The notes: a model not told the origin generated them from the letters alone. A stretch of 64,000 nucleotides of DNA from Shimia sp047124445 (GCF_047124445.1 NZ_CP138921.1:186001-250000), one strand, 5' to 3'. Positions 34,228-43,019 are shown, numbered from the stretch's first letter. A program made the numbers and translations.

Positions 34228-35217
34228 ATGCAAGGCTTCGATGCGAAATTTCAGGATTTCCCCGATTACATCATCGGCATCACCAAAGAGATTTGGGAGG
34301 ATCGGGGCATTGCCACGCTGCACCACTACTACAGCGATGACATCGTTGTGCGCTCTCCGGCCTCCGTGGTGCTGGGCAATCAAAACGTCATCGGCGCGAC
34401 CATGGCCACGCTGGCAGAATTTCCGGATCGGCAGTTGTTGGGTGAAGATGTGATTTGGTCCGGTACGCCGGAGGAGGGCATGCTCAGCTCCCACCGGATC
34501 ATCTCCACCGCCACCCATATGGCGGATGGCGTTTATGGCAAGGCGACCGGCAAGCAATTGCGCTATCGCATCCTGGCGGATTGTCATGCAATCAACAACC
34601 AAATCAATGATGAATGGTTGATCCGTGACCAAGGTGCCATCGTGCGTCAAATGGGGTGGGAGCCCAAGGACTATGCTGCCAATCTGATCGAGGCCGAAGG
34701 TGGACCAGACAACTGCGTGAAGCCCCTGACACCGCACACGGACCAGCCTGGCCCTTACAAAGGCAATGGCAACGACAATGCATGGGGCGCACGTTACGCC
34801 GACCTCCTCAACCGCATCATGGGTGCCGACATTGCGGCGATTGAGGCGGAGTACGACCGCGCTGTGCAATCCGAATATGTCGGTGGCGTGACTGGCCACG
34901 GCTGGGACGCGGTGGACTGCTTCTGGATGGGCCTACGCGCGAGCTTCCCGAACGCAGAGTTCAAAATCGAGCACCAGATTGGCCGCGATGATCCGATGAT
35001 GCCGCCACGCGCCGCGATCCGGTGGAGCCTCTGGGGCAAACACGACGGGTGGGGTACTTTTGGTGCGCCGACTGGCGCGGAGGTTTACGTGCTGGGCATC
35101 AGCCATGCAGACTTCGGCGCGCTGATCATGGATCAGCCCAAGGTACGCCGTGAATACACGCTGTTTGATGAAACCTCGGTCTGGAAACAGATCCTACTTC
35201 AAACAGGTCAAGCGTGA
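34228..35217 (+). CDS. Tandem SnoaL-like protein D
   Basis: A 329-residue protein with two NTF2-like regions. Domain 1 (about 1-140) has HHYYSDDIVVRSPASVVLGNQNVIG and domain 2 (about 185-320) has EYDRAVQSEYVGGVTGHGWDAVDCFW and RWSLWGKHDGWGTFG. It lacks the W-x-GPAGIG motif of A and C, so it is a more distant member. It follows the LacI gene by 6 bases. Function unknown. That the operon keeps three separate two-domain members argues that each has its own substrate or partner. Confidence 0.82.
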   Translation: MQGFDAKFQDFPDYIIGITKEIWEDRGIATLHHYYSDDIVVRSPASVVLGNQNVIGATMATLAEFPDRQLLGEDVIWSGTPEEGMLSSHRIISTATHMADGVYGKATGKQLRYRILADCHAINNQINDEWLIRDQGAIVRQMGWEPKDYAANLIEAEGGPDNCVKPLTPHTDQPGPYKGNGNDNAWGARYADLLNRIMGADIAAIEAEYDRAVQSEYVGGVTGHGWDAVDCFWMGLRASFPNAEFKIEHQIGRDDPMMPPRAAIRWSLWGKHDGWGTFGAPTGAEVYVLGISHADFGALIMDQPKVRREYTLFDETSVWKQILLQTGQA

Positions 35218-35371
35218 CTTCCAACCTGACATATCCTCGGCTGTGCAACACACAGGCGGCGCGGCGCTTTCATGCGCATCGTGCCGCGTTGCGTGCACGC
35301 CGTCTCAACAACCGTCCTCCCGGGGCGGGGTCCTTTTCGATCCCAATCCAAACCCCAAAAGGAGACACAAG
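35218..35371 (+). promoter_or_regulatory. Gap before the cupin gene
   Basis: A 154-base interval without a gene. It contains CGCGGC and GCCGCG arms about 17 bases apart (a weak hairpin) and ends with a strong AAAAGGAGACACAAG ribosome site. A secondary promoter here is possible but not evident. Confidence 0.3.
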
Positions 35372-36328
35372 ATGAGTTCTATCCAATCCCGCATAGTCCG
35401 TTACGGCGAGTTAAAACCTTGCAAAACCGCCTTCATCGACGCTCACACACCTGGCAGTGACCAGAAAGAGAACTTCACCATTGTCGGCGGCGGCGTGTCT
35501 GAGTCCCCAGACCAGCACGTGCACATCACTGACAAGATCGGCTTCAACATCGGCGCAGCCGGTCAACCTCCCAAATGCCGCAACAGCTTGCACAGCCACA
35601 CCACCGCAGAGGTGTTTTTTGTCGCCAAAGGCCGCTGGCGCTTCTTCTGGGGCCTGCACGGTGACGCCGGTGAATTCATCGCTGAGGAAGGCGACATCTT
35701 CAACATTCCCACCGGCATCTTCCGGGGCTTTGAAAACGTTGGTCAAGACTACGGGATGATCATGGCGATCCTAGGTGGAGATGATGCGGGTGGCGGCGTC
35801 ACCTGGGCACCGCATGTGATCGAAGATGCGCAGGCGCATGGTTTGATGCTGGGTGACAATGGTGTGCTTTATGACAGCAAGAAGGGCGAAGAGCTGCCAC
35901 ACAACGTGCGCCCCATGCCGTTGTTGACCGAAGAGGAACTGAAGGCCTTCCCTGAACTGCCGGTGGAAGAGGTGATGCCCTATGTGGCCCGCTATTGGGA
36001 CTTGATGGCGTTGGCGGCAAAAACTCCCGCCAAAGTGATTGGTGAGGATGCGATCATTACAGACAAGCCCGGGTTTGAGGTTGATTTCCTGACGCGCGGT
36101 TCCGCTGTGACAGACGCCGTGGCAACTGCGCAGCCTGTGGTTCTGATGCCCGCCAGCGGTAATTGGCGCATCACTATCAACGACGTGGAAGTCACCTTGT
36201 CCGCAGGGGACACAGCCGTGGCATTATCGGGCGAAAGCTACAGCGTTGCACCTTCGATGACAGGGGAGGCGGGGCTCTACCGCATCACCGCGACAGACGA
36301 TGCCGCAGGGGCCACCTGGACCGGCTAA
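35372..36328 (+). CDS. Bicupin-like protein
   Basis: A 318-residue protein. The N-terminal cupin (about 55-140) keeps a metal motif, HSHTTAEVFFVAKGRWRFFWG (HxH...E) and a later NIPTGIFRGFENVG; the C-terminal part (about 235-315) is a second, shorter cupin-like barrel (VVLMPASGNWRI, LSAGDTAVAL) without metal ligands. Cupins of this kind are dioxygenases, isomerases or sensors. It begins the second half of the regulon (cupin, MetE-like, hydrolase, RraA). The exact reaction is unknown. Confidence 0.82.
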   Translation: MSSIQSRIVRYGELKPCKTAFIDAHTPGSDQKENFTIVGGGVSESPDQHVHITDKIGFNIGAAGQPPKCRNSLHSHTTAEVFFVAKGRWRFFWGLHGDAGEFIAEEGDIFNIPTGIFRGFENVGQDYGMIMAILGGDDAGGGVTWAPHVIEDAQAHGLMLGDNGVLYDSKKGEELPHNVRPMPLLTEEELKAFPELPVEEVMPYVARYWDLMALAAKTPAKVIGEDAIITDKPGFEVDFLTRGSAVTDAVATAQPVVLMPASGNWRITINDVEVTLSAGDTAVALSGESYSVAPSMTGEAGLYRITATDDAAGATWTG

Positions 36329-36335
36329 ACCTTAG

Positions 36336-36369
36336 GCCTTGCGCGGCGGCACTCCCTGCCGCGCAAGGC
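36336..36369 (+). terminator. Strong 12-bp stem-loop after the cupin gene
   Basis: GCCTTGCGCGGC (36336-36347) and GCCGCGCAAGGC (36358-36369) are exact inverted repeats around a 10-base loop, seven bases after the stop codon. There is no T run, so it may be a Rho-type end point, an attenuator or an mRNA stabiliser before the MetE-like gene. Confidence 0.6.
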
Positions 36370-36457
36370 GCTCAAACGTTAACGGTGACGGTTGGCGGAG
36401 CGCACCTCCGCGATACCGACGCAATACCGACGGGAAACAGACAGGGAAAACGGCGCG

Positions 36458-37582
36458 ATGAGCAAAATCTTAACAACCCATGTGGGCAGCCTGCCACGCA
36501 CCCAAGAAGTGGTGGATTTCATCTTCGCGCGGGAACACGAAAAACCCTATGATCCGGCGGCGTTTGATGCGGCCATGACAGCAGCTGTGGACGAGACGGT
36601 CCGCAAGCAGGTTGAGGCCGGTATTGATATTGTAAGTGACGGGGAAACCAGCAAAATCTCCTACGCCACGTATGTAAAAGACCGCTACACGGGATTCTCG
36701 GGCGACAGCGAGCGCAACGCACCAGCAGACCTTAAGATGTTCCCGTCTTTCCTGAAGCGTTTGGCCGATGATGGCGGTACACCGCAATACGCTCGCCCCA
36801 AGTGCACCGGTGACGTGCGCAGCAAAGGGCAAGGTGAATTGATGAAAGATATCAATAACCTGAAGGCCGCCATGGCGGCTCACGGCGTGGAGCGTGGGTT
36901 TATGAATGCCGCCTCGCCAGGGGTGATCTCGCTATTTTTGCAGAACGATCATTATGCCAGTCGTGAAGCCTATTTGGCGGCGCTCGCGGATGCCATGAAG
37001 GACGAGTATGAAACCATTGTTTCCAATGGCTTAGACCTGCAATTGGATTGCCCAGATTTGGCGCTCTCCCGCCATATGCTGTTTAACGATTTAAGTGATG
37101 CGGAGTTCCTCAAGATTGCAAACATGCACGTAGAGGCGCTCAATCACGCCCTGCAAAACGTGCCACAGGAGCGCGTAAGAGTTCATATTTGTTGGGGAAA
37201 TTACGAAGGGCCGCATTGTTGTGACATCCCGATGGACACAGTGTTTAGCACTTTGATGGCGACAAAGTCGCGCTACGTGTTGTTTGAAACCTCCAACCCC
37301 CGCCATGCGCATGAGTGGACAGTGTTTAGAGATCGCAAATCCGAAATCCCTGATGACAAAATACTGGTGCCGGGTGTTGTGGACACCACGACCAACTTTG
37401 TCGAACATCCTGAGCTAGTTTCTCAACGTATTCAACGCTTTAGTGTTATCGTTGGCGCGGAGCGCGTGATCGCTGGAAGCGACTGCGGCTTTGGGACATT
37501 TGCTGGATTTGGCGCGGTCGATCCCGATATTGCCTATGCCAAACTCGCAGCTCTCAGCGAAGGAGCCGCAGCGCTGTCATGA
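36458..37582 (+). CDS. MetE C-terminal-domain-like (cobalamin-independent methionine synthase family) protein
   Basis: A 374-residue TIM-barrel protein of the UROD/MetE superfamily. It begins THVGSLPRT and has SDGE, the zinc-type HICWGNYEGPH and SDCGFGTF, which supply His, Cys and Cys ligands. It lacks the N-terminal half of true MetE, so it resembles the smaller MetE-like thiol methyl- or alkyltransferases, including epoxyalkane:CoM transferase relatives. It could attach or remove a thiol-bound group or demethylate the pathway substrate. ATG 36458 is preceded by AGGGAAAA; it overlaps the hydrolase gene by four bases. Confidence 0.85.
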   Translation: MSKILTTHVGSLPRTQEVVDFIFAREHEKPYDPAAFDAAMTAAVDETVRKQVEAGIDIVSDGETSKISYATYVKDRYTGFSGDSERNAPADLKMFPSFLKRLADDGGTPQYARPKCTGDVRSKGQGELMKDINNLKAAMAAHGVERGFMNAASPGVISLFLQNDHYASREAYLAALADAMKDEYETIVSNGLDLQLDCPDLALSRHMLFNDLSDAEFLKIANMHVEALNHALQNVPQERVRVHICWGNYEGPHCCDIPMDTVFSTLMATKSRYVLFETSNPRHAHEWTVFRDRKSEIPDDKILVPGVVDTTTNFVEHPELVSQRIQRFSVIVGAERVIAGSDCGFGTFAGFGAVDPDIAYAKLAALSEGAAALS

Positions 37583-38274
37583 CGCCTTTGGTTTTGCTCC
37601 CCGGTATGATGTGTGATGCGCGTCTTTTTGGCCCGCAAATCAACGCTTTGTCTGGTCTCTATCCGATCATGACGGCTCCGCTGAGCGGGCAGAAAACCAT
37701 TGAGAAACTCGCCACAGAAGTGTTGCAGACCGCGCCTCCCAAATTCGCTCTGGCGGGGCTGTCGATGGGCGGCATTGTCGCCATGGAGATGTTGCGACAA
37801 GCGCGAGACCGCATTGTGGGGCTGGCTCTGATGGACACCAACCCGCTTGCGGAGTCAGAGGCGACAAAAGACCGCCGAGCGCTTCAAATAGCCGCGACGT
37901 TGGCGGGAGACATGCGGCGTGTGATGCGCGAGGAGATGAAGCCTAATTACCTTGCGGATGGACCTAATCAAGGCAAGATCTTGGACCTTTGCATGGCTAT
38001 GGCCACCGACCTTGGGCCAGATATTTTTGTTAGACAGTCCAAAGCCTTGCGCGATCGCAAAGATCAAACGGAAACCCTGCGGAGTTACTCCGGTGAAACG
38101 CTGATTCTCTGCGGTCGGGAGGACAGCCTGTGCCCTGTCGAACGCCACCGATTGATGCAAAATTTGATCCCGGGCAGCACATTACAGATTGTTGAAAACG
38201 CGGGGCATTTGCCGACCTTGGAGCAACCCCGAATTACCAATGCAGCGTTGACCCGCTGGCTGGAGAGCCTATGA
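37579..38274 (+). CDS. Alpha/beta hydrolase
   Basis: A 231-residue alpha/beta-fold hydrolase. Nucleophile Ser lies in GLSMGG, the oxyanion region in LLPGMMCDARLF, the acid in CGREDSLCP and the catalytic His in NAGHLPTLEQP. It should cleave an ester, lactone or thioester. It overlaps both neighbours (ATGA at each end), so it is translated together with the MetE-like and RraA-like proteins. A role in releasing an acyl or lactone intermediate is inferred. Confidence 0.88.
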   Translation: MTPLVLLPGMMCDARLFGPQINALSGLYPIMTAPLSGQKTIEKLATEVLQTAPPKFALAGLSMGGIVAMEMLRQARDRIVGLALMDTNPLAESEATKDRRALQIAATLAGDMRRVMREEMKPNYLADGPNQGKILDLCMAMATDLGPDIFVRQSKALRDRKDQTETLRSYSGETLILCGREDSLCPVERHRLMQNLIPGSTLQIVENAGHLPTLEQPRITNAALTRWLESL

Positions 38275-38966
38275 ACGACACCCTTTTGAAATTGCTGCAC
38301 TCAGTTGATACCCCGACCGTTTGCAACGCCATTGAAGTGGCCCAAGGGCAACGTGGTTTTGATCAGTTTACGCGCGGCACCATGCTCTGTTCTGATCCTG
38401 AGGGCGGCGCTATGGTGGGCTATGCCCGCACTGCTAAGATCGCGGCGTTGGAACCGCCAAAAGAGGCGCCTGACGTGATTAAGGCCCGCCGCATGGCCTA
38501 CTACAAACATATGTCGGACGGGCCGCGCCCGGCGATCACGGTGATCGAAGATGTCGATTTTCCGAACTGCATCGGTGCCTATTGGGGGGAGATCAACACA
38601 ACCGTTCACAAGGGACTTGGTGTCAGTGGCGCCTTGACCAACGGAGTGATGCGCGACCTGGGTGATCTGCCAAGCGGGTTTCCCTTGGTGGCAGGCTCCT
38701 TAGGACCAAGTCACGGCTTCGTCCATGTGCGGGAAATTGGAACCGAGGTCGAGGTATTTGGCCTGCGCATCCGTGATGGTGATTTGGTACATGCGGACCG
38801 GCATGGTGCCTTGGTGATCCCACCGGAGGTTATTGGGCAACTGGAAAGCGCGATCCATAAGTTGCTGGACACCGAGAAGCTAATTCTGGAGCCTGCGCGA
38901 CAACCGGGCTTTACCTTCGACGCTTTCGAGAAGGCTTGGGCCACGTTTGAAGCTTCGCGTACGTGA
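38271..38966 (+). CDS. RraA-like / HMG-type aldolase-family protein
   Basis: A 231-residue protein of the RraA fold. GALTNGVMRDLGDL matches the G-x3-T-x-G-x2-RD motif that holds the metal and carboxylate in the 4-hydroxy-4-methyl-2-oxoglutarate/4-carboxy-4-hydroxy-2-oxoadipate aldolases and oxaloacetate decarboxylases of this family; true RraA lacks the metal-dependent catalysis. Here, as the last gene of a catabolic operon, a final C-C cleavage giving pyruvate or similar is the best guess. It is convergent with the GntR gene, 98 bases away. Confidence 0.85.
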   Translation: MNDTLLKLLHSVDTPTVCNAIEVAQGQRGFDQFTRGTMLCSDPEGGAMVGYARTAKIAALEPPKEAPDVIKARRMAYYKHMSDGPRPAITVIEDVDFPNCIGAYWGEINTTVHKGLGVSGALTNGVMRDLGDLPSGFPLVAGSLGPSHGFVHVREIGTEVEVFGLRIRDGDLVHADRHGALVIPPEVIGQLESAIHKLLDTEKLILEPARQPGFTFDAFEKAWATFEASRT

Positions 38967-39064
38967 GTTTGACCGGTGCGTCAGCTTCAGGCACTAACCT
39001 AACTCGGGCTATTTGGCAGTAGCTTTTTTGAGAGGGGGAGCCGGCCCTTTGCGGTGCCGCAGAT

Positions 39065-39754
39065 CTAAACTCCGCGCAGCCGATGTTTCTTGAGTAACTC
39101 AAGCATCATGTTCTTAGCATTTTGCCGGTGTGCACGATGCACTGCGTCTGCCGTGCCAATGTCGCCCGCCTTAATAGCTTCAAACACTTGACGGTGATCT
39201 TCATTGGACTGAACTGGCAACGGACGCATGAACAGAGTAACGGTACGGGCGCGTCTCACCTGATCGTTCATCATATCAAATATGGTCGCAGCTCTGGAGT
39301 TGTCTCCAAGCAAAACCAGTGCGCGGTGAAAGCGGTCATCCGCCTCCGCCCAGTTCTCCAGATCGTTTTGGGCCACAGCCACCTCCATGTCCTCAATGGC
39401 TTTGGCAAGAGGATCTAGATCTGTCTGTGAATACCCTTTGTTTGCCGCATTGCGCGCCGCGAGGCATTCCAGCTCAGTTAAAACGTCATAGATTTCAGCC
39501 ATATCGTCGGGAGACACAGGCAGAATGCGTACGCCCTTGCGTGGCCGTAGCTCCAGTAAACCTTGGCTTTCCAACATAAGAGCAGCCTCGCGCACAGGTG
39601 TGCGAGACACGCCCAATTGCTCTGCAAGTTCGCTTTCCAAGTGGTCGGACCCCGGAGCCAGGTCGCCTGCAAAAATCATGTCGCGTAGGGCCAGAAATGC
39701 GCGCTGGGAATTTGAAAGCGGTTTTGTGGAGGGGGTGTCGGCCTTGGAGCTCAC
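39065..39754 (-). CDS. GntR-family (FadR/FCD) transcriptional regulator
   Basis: A 229-residue regulator. The winged-helix domain (about 15-80) has LESELAEQLGVSRTPVREAALMLESQGLLELRPRKGVRIL; the C-terminal FCD domain (about 90-225) has metal/ligand residues in ADDRFHRALV and EDHRQVFEAI. It binds an acid ligand and represses uptake/catabolic genes in most cases. It is the last gene of the leftward GntR-Gfo/Idh-IMDH unit, overlapping its neighbour by four bases, and likely controls the divergent promoter at 41871-42002. Confidence 0.92.
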   Translation of the reverse strand: MSSKADTPSTKPLSNSQRAFLALRDMIFAGDLAPGSDHLESELAEQLGVSRTPVREAALMLESQGLLELRPRKGVRILPVSPDDMAEIYDVLTELECLAARNAANKGYSQTDLDPLAKAIEDMEVAVAQNDLENWAEADDRFHRALVLLGDNSRAATIFDMMNDQVRRARTVTLFMRPLPVQSNEDHRQVFEAIKAGDIGTADAVHRAHRQNAKNMMLELLKKHRLRGV

Positions 39755-40776
39755 GGTGGTCCTATCTTCAGTTTCTGGCCGGTTTCAGCCGACGTGTAGA
39801 TGGCCTCTTCGATTTCGATCACGCGCACATAATCGGCGGCGTCATTTTCAAAAGGCGTTTGGTTGAGAAGGCCAGAAATGACGTGGGACTGCAAGTGGTG
39901 CACGCAATTGCCGCCAAACCCGTCCCAAGTGTCTGCCGGTTGGATACAGGTTTGCTCCTCGGCGCCAAATTTACGGAGCCACAGAGAACCGTCGCCATGC
40001 AGTGAGATTGTGCCATCCGTGCCTTCCAGAAGCGCTTCGCCCATGGTGCGGCGGTGGTTATCGGCGCTGTGGTCGAGGTTTCTATTGCCATCAAAAAAGG
40101 CTCGGACGCCGTTAGGGTGATCAAACAGAATGTAGCCAGCGTCTTCGCCTGTAATCGCCGGGTTGACCCGGCGCAGGTCGGCATAGACGGCCTCAGGGTC
40201 GCCCAGCAGGAAGCGGAACGTGTCGACCCAATGGACCGCTGTTTCGTGCACCAAAAACCGAGGCATGTCGCGAAAATAGGGTTGGCGAGCAAGATAGGCG
40301 TCTGGCCCCTGGCCGTCGCCTGGACGGAGGCGGAACGTCAGTTGTTGCGGCTTGCCAACTGCACCTTGGTCTAGCGCAGTCTTCAAGGCGCGGTACCATG
40401 GTTGGAAGCGGAAGTTTTCGTGTACGATGATGGTAGCTTGAGCCGCGTCGGCCAGTGCGATCATGTTTTTGGCTTCAGCCAAGGATTGGCAGAATGGCTT
40501 TTGGCAAATCAGTGTTTTCACGCCTGCGTCTAGGGCGATGCGGATGGTTTCTGCATGTGCAACAGGCGGCAGAATGATGTCGAGCACATCCGGGTGCACC
40601 TCCGCTAACATTTGAGGCAGAGCATCGTAGGCGGGGAGGCCTGTGGCCTGGGCCTTTGCGATGTCTCGGTTGCAAGAGGCCGCCACGTGCACCTCTGGCA
40701 TTGAGGCCCAACTGGCGTAATGAAATTGGCTGAAATAGCCTGCTCCCACGCAGGCCACTTTGATTGTTGCTGTCAT
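39751..40776 (-). CDS. Gfo/Idh/MocA-family oxidoreductase
   Basis: A 341-residue NAD(P)-dependent dehydrogenase. The N-terminal Rossmann domain starts IKVACVGAGYFSQFHYASWA; LICQKPFCQSLAEAKNM carries the conserved KP motif and VHENFRFQPWYRAL follows; the C-terminal domain has HETAVHWVDTFRFLLG. Family members oxidise hydroxyls of sugars, inositols and sugar acids. It overlaps both neighbours by four bases. I infer that it oxidises a C2 or C3 hydroxyl of the tetronate or aldonate used by this cluster. Confidence 0.9.
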   Translation of the reverse strand: MTATIKVACVGAGYFSQFHYASWASMPEVHVAASCNRDIAKAQATGLPAYDALPQMLAEVHPDVLDIILPPVAHAETIRIALDAGVKTLICQKPFCQSLAEAKNMIALADAAQATIIVHENFRFQPWYRALKTALDQGAVGKPQQLTFRLRPGDGQGPDAYLARQPYFRDMPRFLVHETAVHWVDTFRFLLGDPEAVYADLRRVNPAITGEDAGYILFDHPNGVRAFFDGNRNLDHSADNHRRTMGEALLEGTDGTISLHGDGSLWLRKFGAEEQTCIQPADTWDGFGGNCVHHLQSHVISGLLNQTPFENDAADYVRVIEIEEAIYTSAETGQKLKIGPP

Positions 40777-41870
40777 GCGGCCTCCAACACCAGAAGGGCT
40801 GAGACCGCTGCGGCGGCGTCTTCTGTGCTGGCTGTTCCGCCGAGGTCGCGCGTCAGCACGGCACCTTTGGCCACCACGGCCTCAACGGCTTCGCGTAGGC
40901 GCTCACCATCGCGGCGCAGCGCAGGATTGTCGTGCTTTACGCCTAGCCAGTCCAGCATCATCGCGGCAGACAGCAACATTGCAAAGGGGTTGGCTACACC
41001 TTGCCCGGCAATGTCGGGAGCGGAGCCGTGACAAGGTTGGAAAACCGCGTGGTTCAGTCCGATGTCAGCTGAAGGAGCCAAGCCCAGACCGCCCATCAAA
41101 CCCGCGCCGAGGTCGGACAAGATGTCGCCAAACATGTTTTCTGTGACCAGCACGTCAAAATCCCATGGCTTTTGCACCATCCACAATGCGGTGGCGTCAA
41201 CATATGCGTGATCTGAGGTTAGGGTAGGGTGTTTCGCGGCCTCTGCGTCGAACAATTCGCGGAAGAAGGCAAAGGCACGGAAAACATTGGCTTTGTCCAC
41301 GCAGGTCACACGGCCAGGACCGCGACCCTGCGCCTTGCGCTGGTGCGCAAGATCGAATGTGAAGCGGAACAGCTTTTCGGAGATATCACGTGTGATGCGA
41401 AGAGTTTCACGGGCCTCGTCGTCACTGACTTCTCCAGTGCCTTGCGTAAAGAAGAGCCCTTCGGTGCTTTCACGAACTAAGACAAAGTCGATTTCTTTGC
41501 CTTCCGGAATTTTGAGTGGCGTTGCCTGGCCCGCGCGAACGGTCACAGGGCGGACGCCGGCGAAAAGTGTGAGGGCTTTGCGCAAGTCAATCTGCGGGGA
41601 AATTTCTGTGCCGTCGGCGTAACGCACATCTGGAAGTCCCATGGCTGACAATAGAATCGCATCCGCATTTCGCGCGGTCTCCAAGGAGCTTGCAGGAAGA
41701 GATTCGCCGGTTTCCGCATAATGTGCTGCGCCAGCAGGCGCTGCGGCGAAGTTTAGCGAATAGCCCGTAGATTGCTCTGAGAGAGTATTCAGAATTTTCA
41801 CTGTTGGATCAGTGATTTCCGGGCCAATCCCGTCTCCTGCAAACACTGCGATTTCATACGAGTTGGGCAT
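40773..41870 (-). CDS. Isocitrate/isopropylmalate-dehydrogenase-family enzyme
   Basis: A 365-residue beta-decarboxylating dehydrogenase-type protein. It has AVFAGDGIGPEI (N-terminal strand), VRESTEGLFF, the catalytic Tyr/Lys regions around VTCVDKANVFRAF, and DILSDLGAGLMGGLGLAPS plus CHGSAPDIAGQGVANP. No leu genes are near, so it is more likely a tartrate/D-malate dehydrogenase-like enzyme acting on a hydroxyacid. It is the promoter-proximal gene of the leftward unit, divergent from tctC. Confidence 0.88.
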   Translation of the reverse strand: MPNSYEIAVFAGDGIGPEITDPTVKILNTLSEQSTGYSLNFAAAPAGAAHYAETGESLPASSLETARNADAILLSAMGLPDVRYADGTEISPQIDLRKALTLFAGVRPVTVRAGQATPLKIPEGKEIDFVLVRESTEGLFFTQGTGEVSDDEARETLRITRDISEKLFRFTFDLAHQRKAQGRGPGRVTCVDKANVFRAFAFFRELFDAEAAKHPTLTSDHAYVDATALWMVQKPWDFDVLVTENMFGDILSDLGAGLMGGLGLAPSADIGLNHAVFQPCHGSAPDIAGQGVANPFAMLLSAAMMLDWLGVKHDNPALRRDGERLREAVEAVVAKGAVLTRDLGGTASTEDAAAAVSALLVLEAA

Positions 41871-42002
41871 GGATATGCGTTCCTTCCTTTGACCTTGTGG
41901 CAGGTTTTGCCGTCGCGATCTATTAAAAAATTTGACATCGCATTTATTAATGCATACGTAAATTCATGCAACACAAAACGCATTGAGTCTGGGAGGACAA
42001 GA
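41871..42002. promoter_or_regulatory. Divergent control region of the tetronate/TctABC cluster
   Basis: A 132-base region between the IMDH-like gene and tctC. A TTGACA (41932-41937) reads toward tctC. TGCAT (41951-41955) and ATGCA (41966-41970) form an inverted repeat spaced by 10, and the left part, ATGCATACGTA, repeats the core of the two operators at 24861-24934. It is the probable site for the GntR protein, and perhaps cross-binding by the LacI protein. GGGAGGACAAGA precedes tctC. Confidence 0.6.
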
Positions 42003-43010
42003 ATGGAACTCAAGTTTGCACGTATTTTGGGGGCGGCAGCGCTGTCTGCAGGCCTGGCCACATCCGCAAGCGCGCAGGACTATCCCTATCGCGACATCAC
42101 GACGGCAGTTGTCTGGGGCGCTGGCGGCGGAACGGACACGATCAACCGCATGATCATGGCGGAAATGGAAAAGCACCTGCCAGTTTCAATCAACGTGATC
42201 AACCAAACCGGTGGCGTCGCTGGCTCAAACGGGATGGTCTATGTGATGAACCAGCCTGATGATGGCTATACGCTGGTGGGGCTGTCTGAATCCAACGTCA
42301 CCGCAGCGGTTCAGGGCGGTTGGGATAAGAAGTTTGACTACTGGTATCCCTTTATCGTTGGTGGCTCGCCTGATCTGATTTCGGTTCCGGCAAACTCTCC
42401 TTATGGGACAATTGAAGAGCTGGTTGATGCGGCCAAGGCCGCGCCGGGCACAATTCCGGCGGCGGCATCTGGTGCCGGCTCGATCCACCATTTGAACTTG
42501 TTGGCGATTGAGAGTGGTTCTGGGGCGACCTTCAAATTTGTGCCTTACAAAGGCTCTGCACCAGGTCAGGAGGCGGCGATTGCTGGTGAAGTGGCGCTGG
42601 TTGTGACTTCGCTTGCGGAGCAGGCCGCGTTGATTGAGGGCGGACAACTCAAGCCATTGGCGATGCTGACACCTGAAACGGCGGAGATTGCCGGGATGAC
42701 CGTGCCTTCGGCTTTCGACGTTTATGATGGTCTCGACAAGTACCTTCCGTTGAAACAGGCCATTGGGTTCGCCGTGCACAACTCCGCTGGTGGTGAAGTG
42801 AAAGCCGCGCTGGGCTCTGCTTTTGAGAAGGCGATTGCAGGAGACAAAGTGGCGGAATGGGCCGCGGCCAACAACTATGACGTTGGCGGTCAGTATGGTG
42901 ATGAAGCCGCGAAAATCTTTGAAACGTTGGAAGCGAACTTTGCTTACACGTTGCAGGAGCTTGGGGCGGCGACGGTTGATCCGGCGAAGCTTGGCATCGT
43001 GAAACCCTAA
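42003..43010 (+). CDS. tctC: TTT-family (TctC/Bug) periplasmic binding protein
   Basis: A 335-residue Bug-type receptor with a signal peptide (about 1-23, ASA-QDY). YPYRDITTAVVWGAGGGTDT and VINQTGGVAGSNGM are hallmarks of TctC proteins, which bind carboxylates through water-mediated contacts at the ligand's carboxyl end. It therefore suggests an organic acid such as a tetronate. It is followed by a stem-loop and the two membrane subunits. ATG 42003 has a clear GGGAGGA site. Confidence 0.93.
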   Translation: MELKFARILGAAALSAGLATSASAQDYPYRDITTAVVWGAGGGTDTINRMIMAEMEKHLPVSINVINQTGGVAGSNGMVYVMNQPDDGYTLVGLSESNVTAAVQGGWDKKFDYWYPFIVGGSPDLISVPANSPYGTIEELVDAAKAAPGTIPAAASGAGSIHHLNLLAIESGSGATFKFVPYKGSAPGQEAAIAGEVALVVTSLAEQAALIEGGQLKPLAMLTPETAEIAGMTVPSAFDVYDGLDKYLPLKQAIGFAVHNSAGGEVKAALGSAFEKAIAGDKVAEWAAANNYDVGGQYGDEAAKIFETLEANFAYTLQELGAATVDPAKLGIVKP

Positions 43011-43019
43011 TTGAGCAAA

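Noticed and set aside
36329..36457. A SAM or cobalamin riboswitch before the MetE-like gene
   Set aside because: I see only a simple 12-bp stem-loop and short repeats; none of the conserved riboswitch elements could be recognised.
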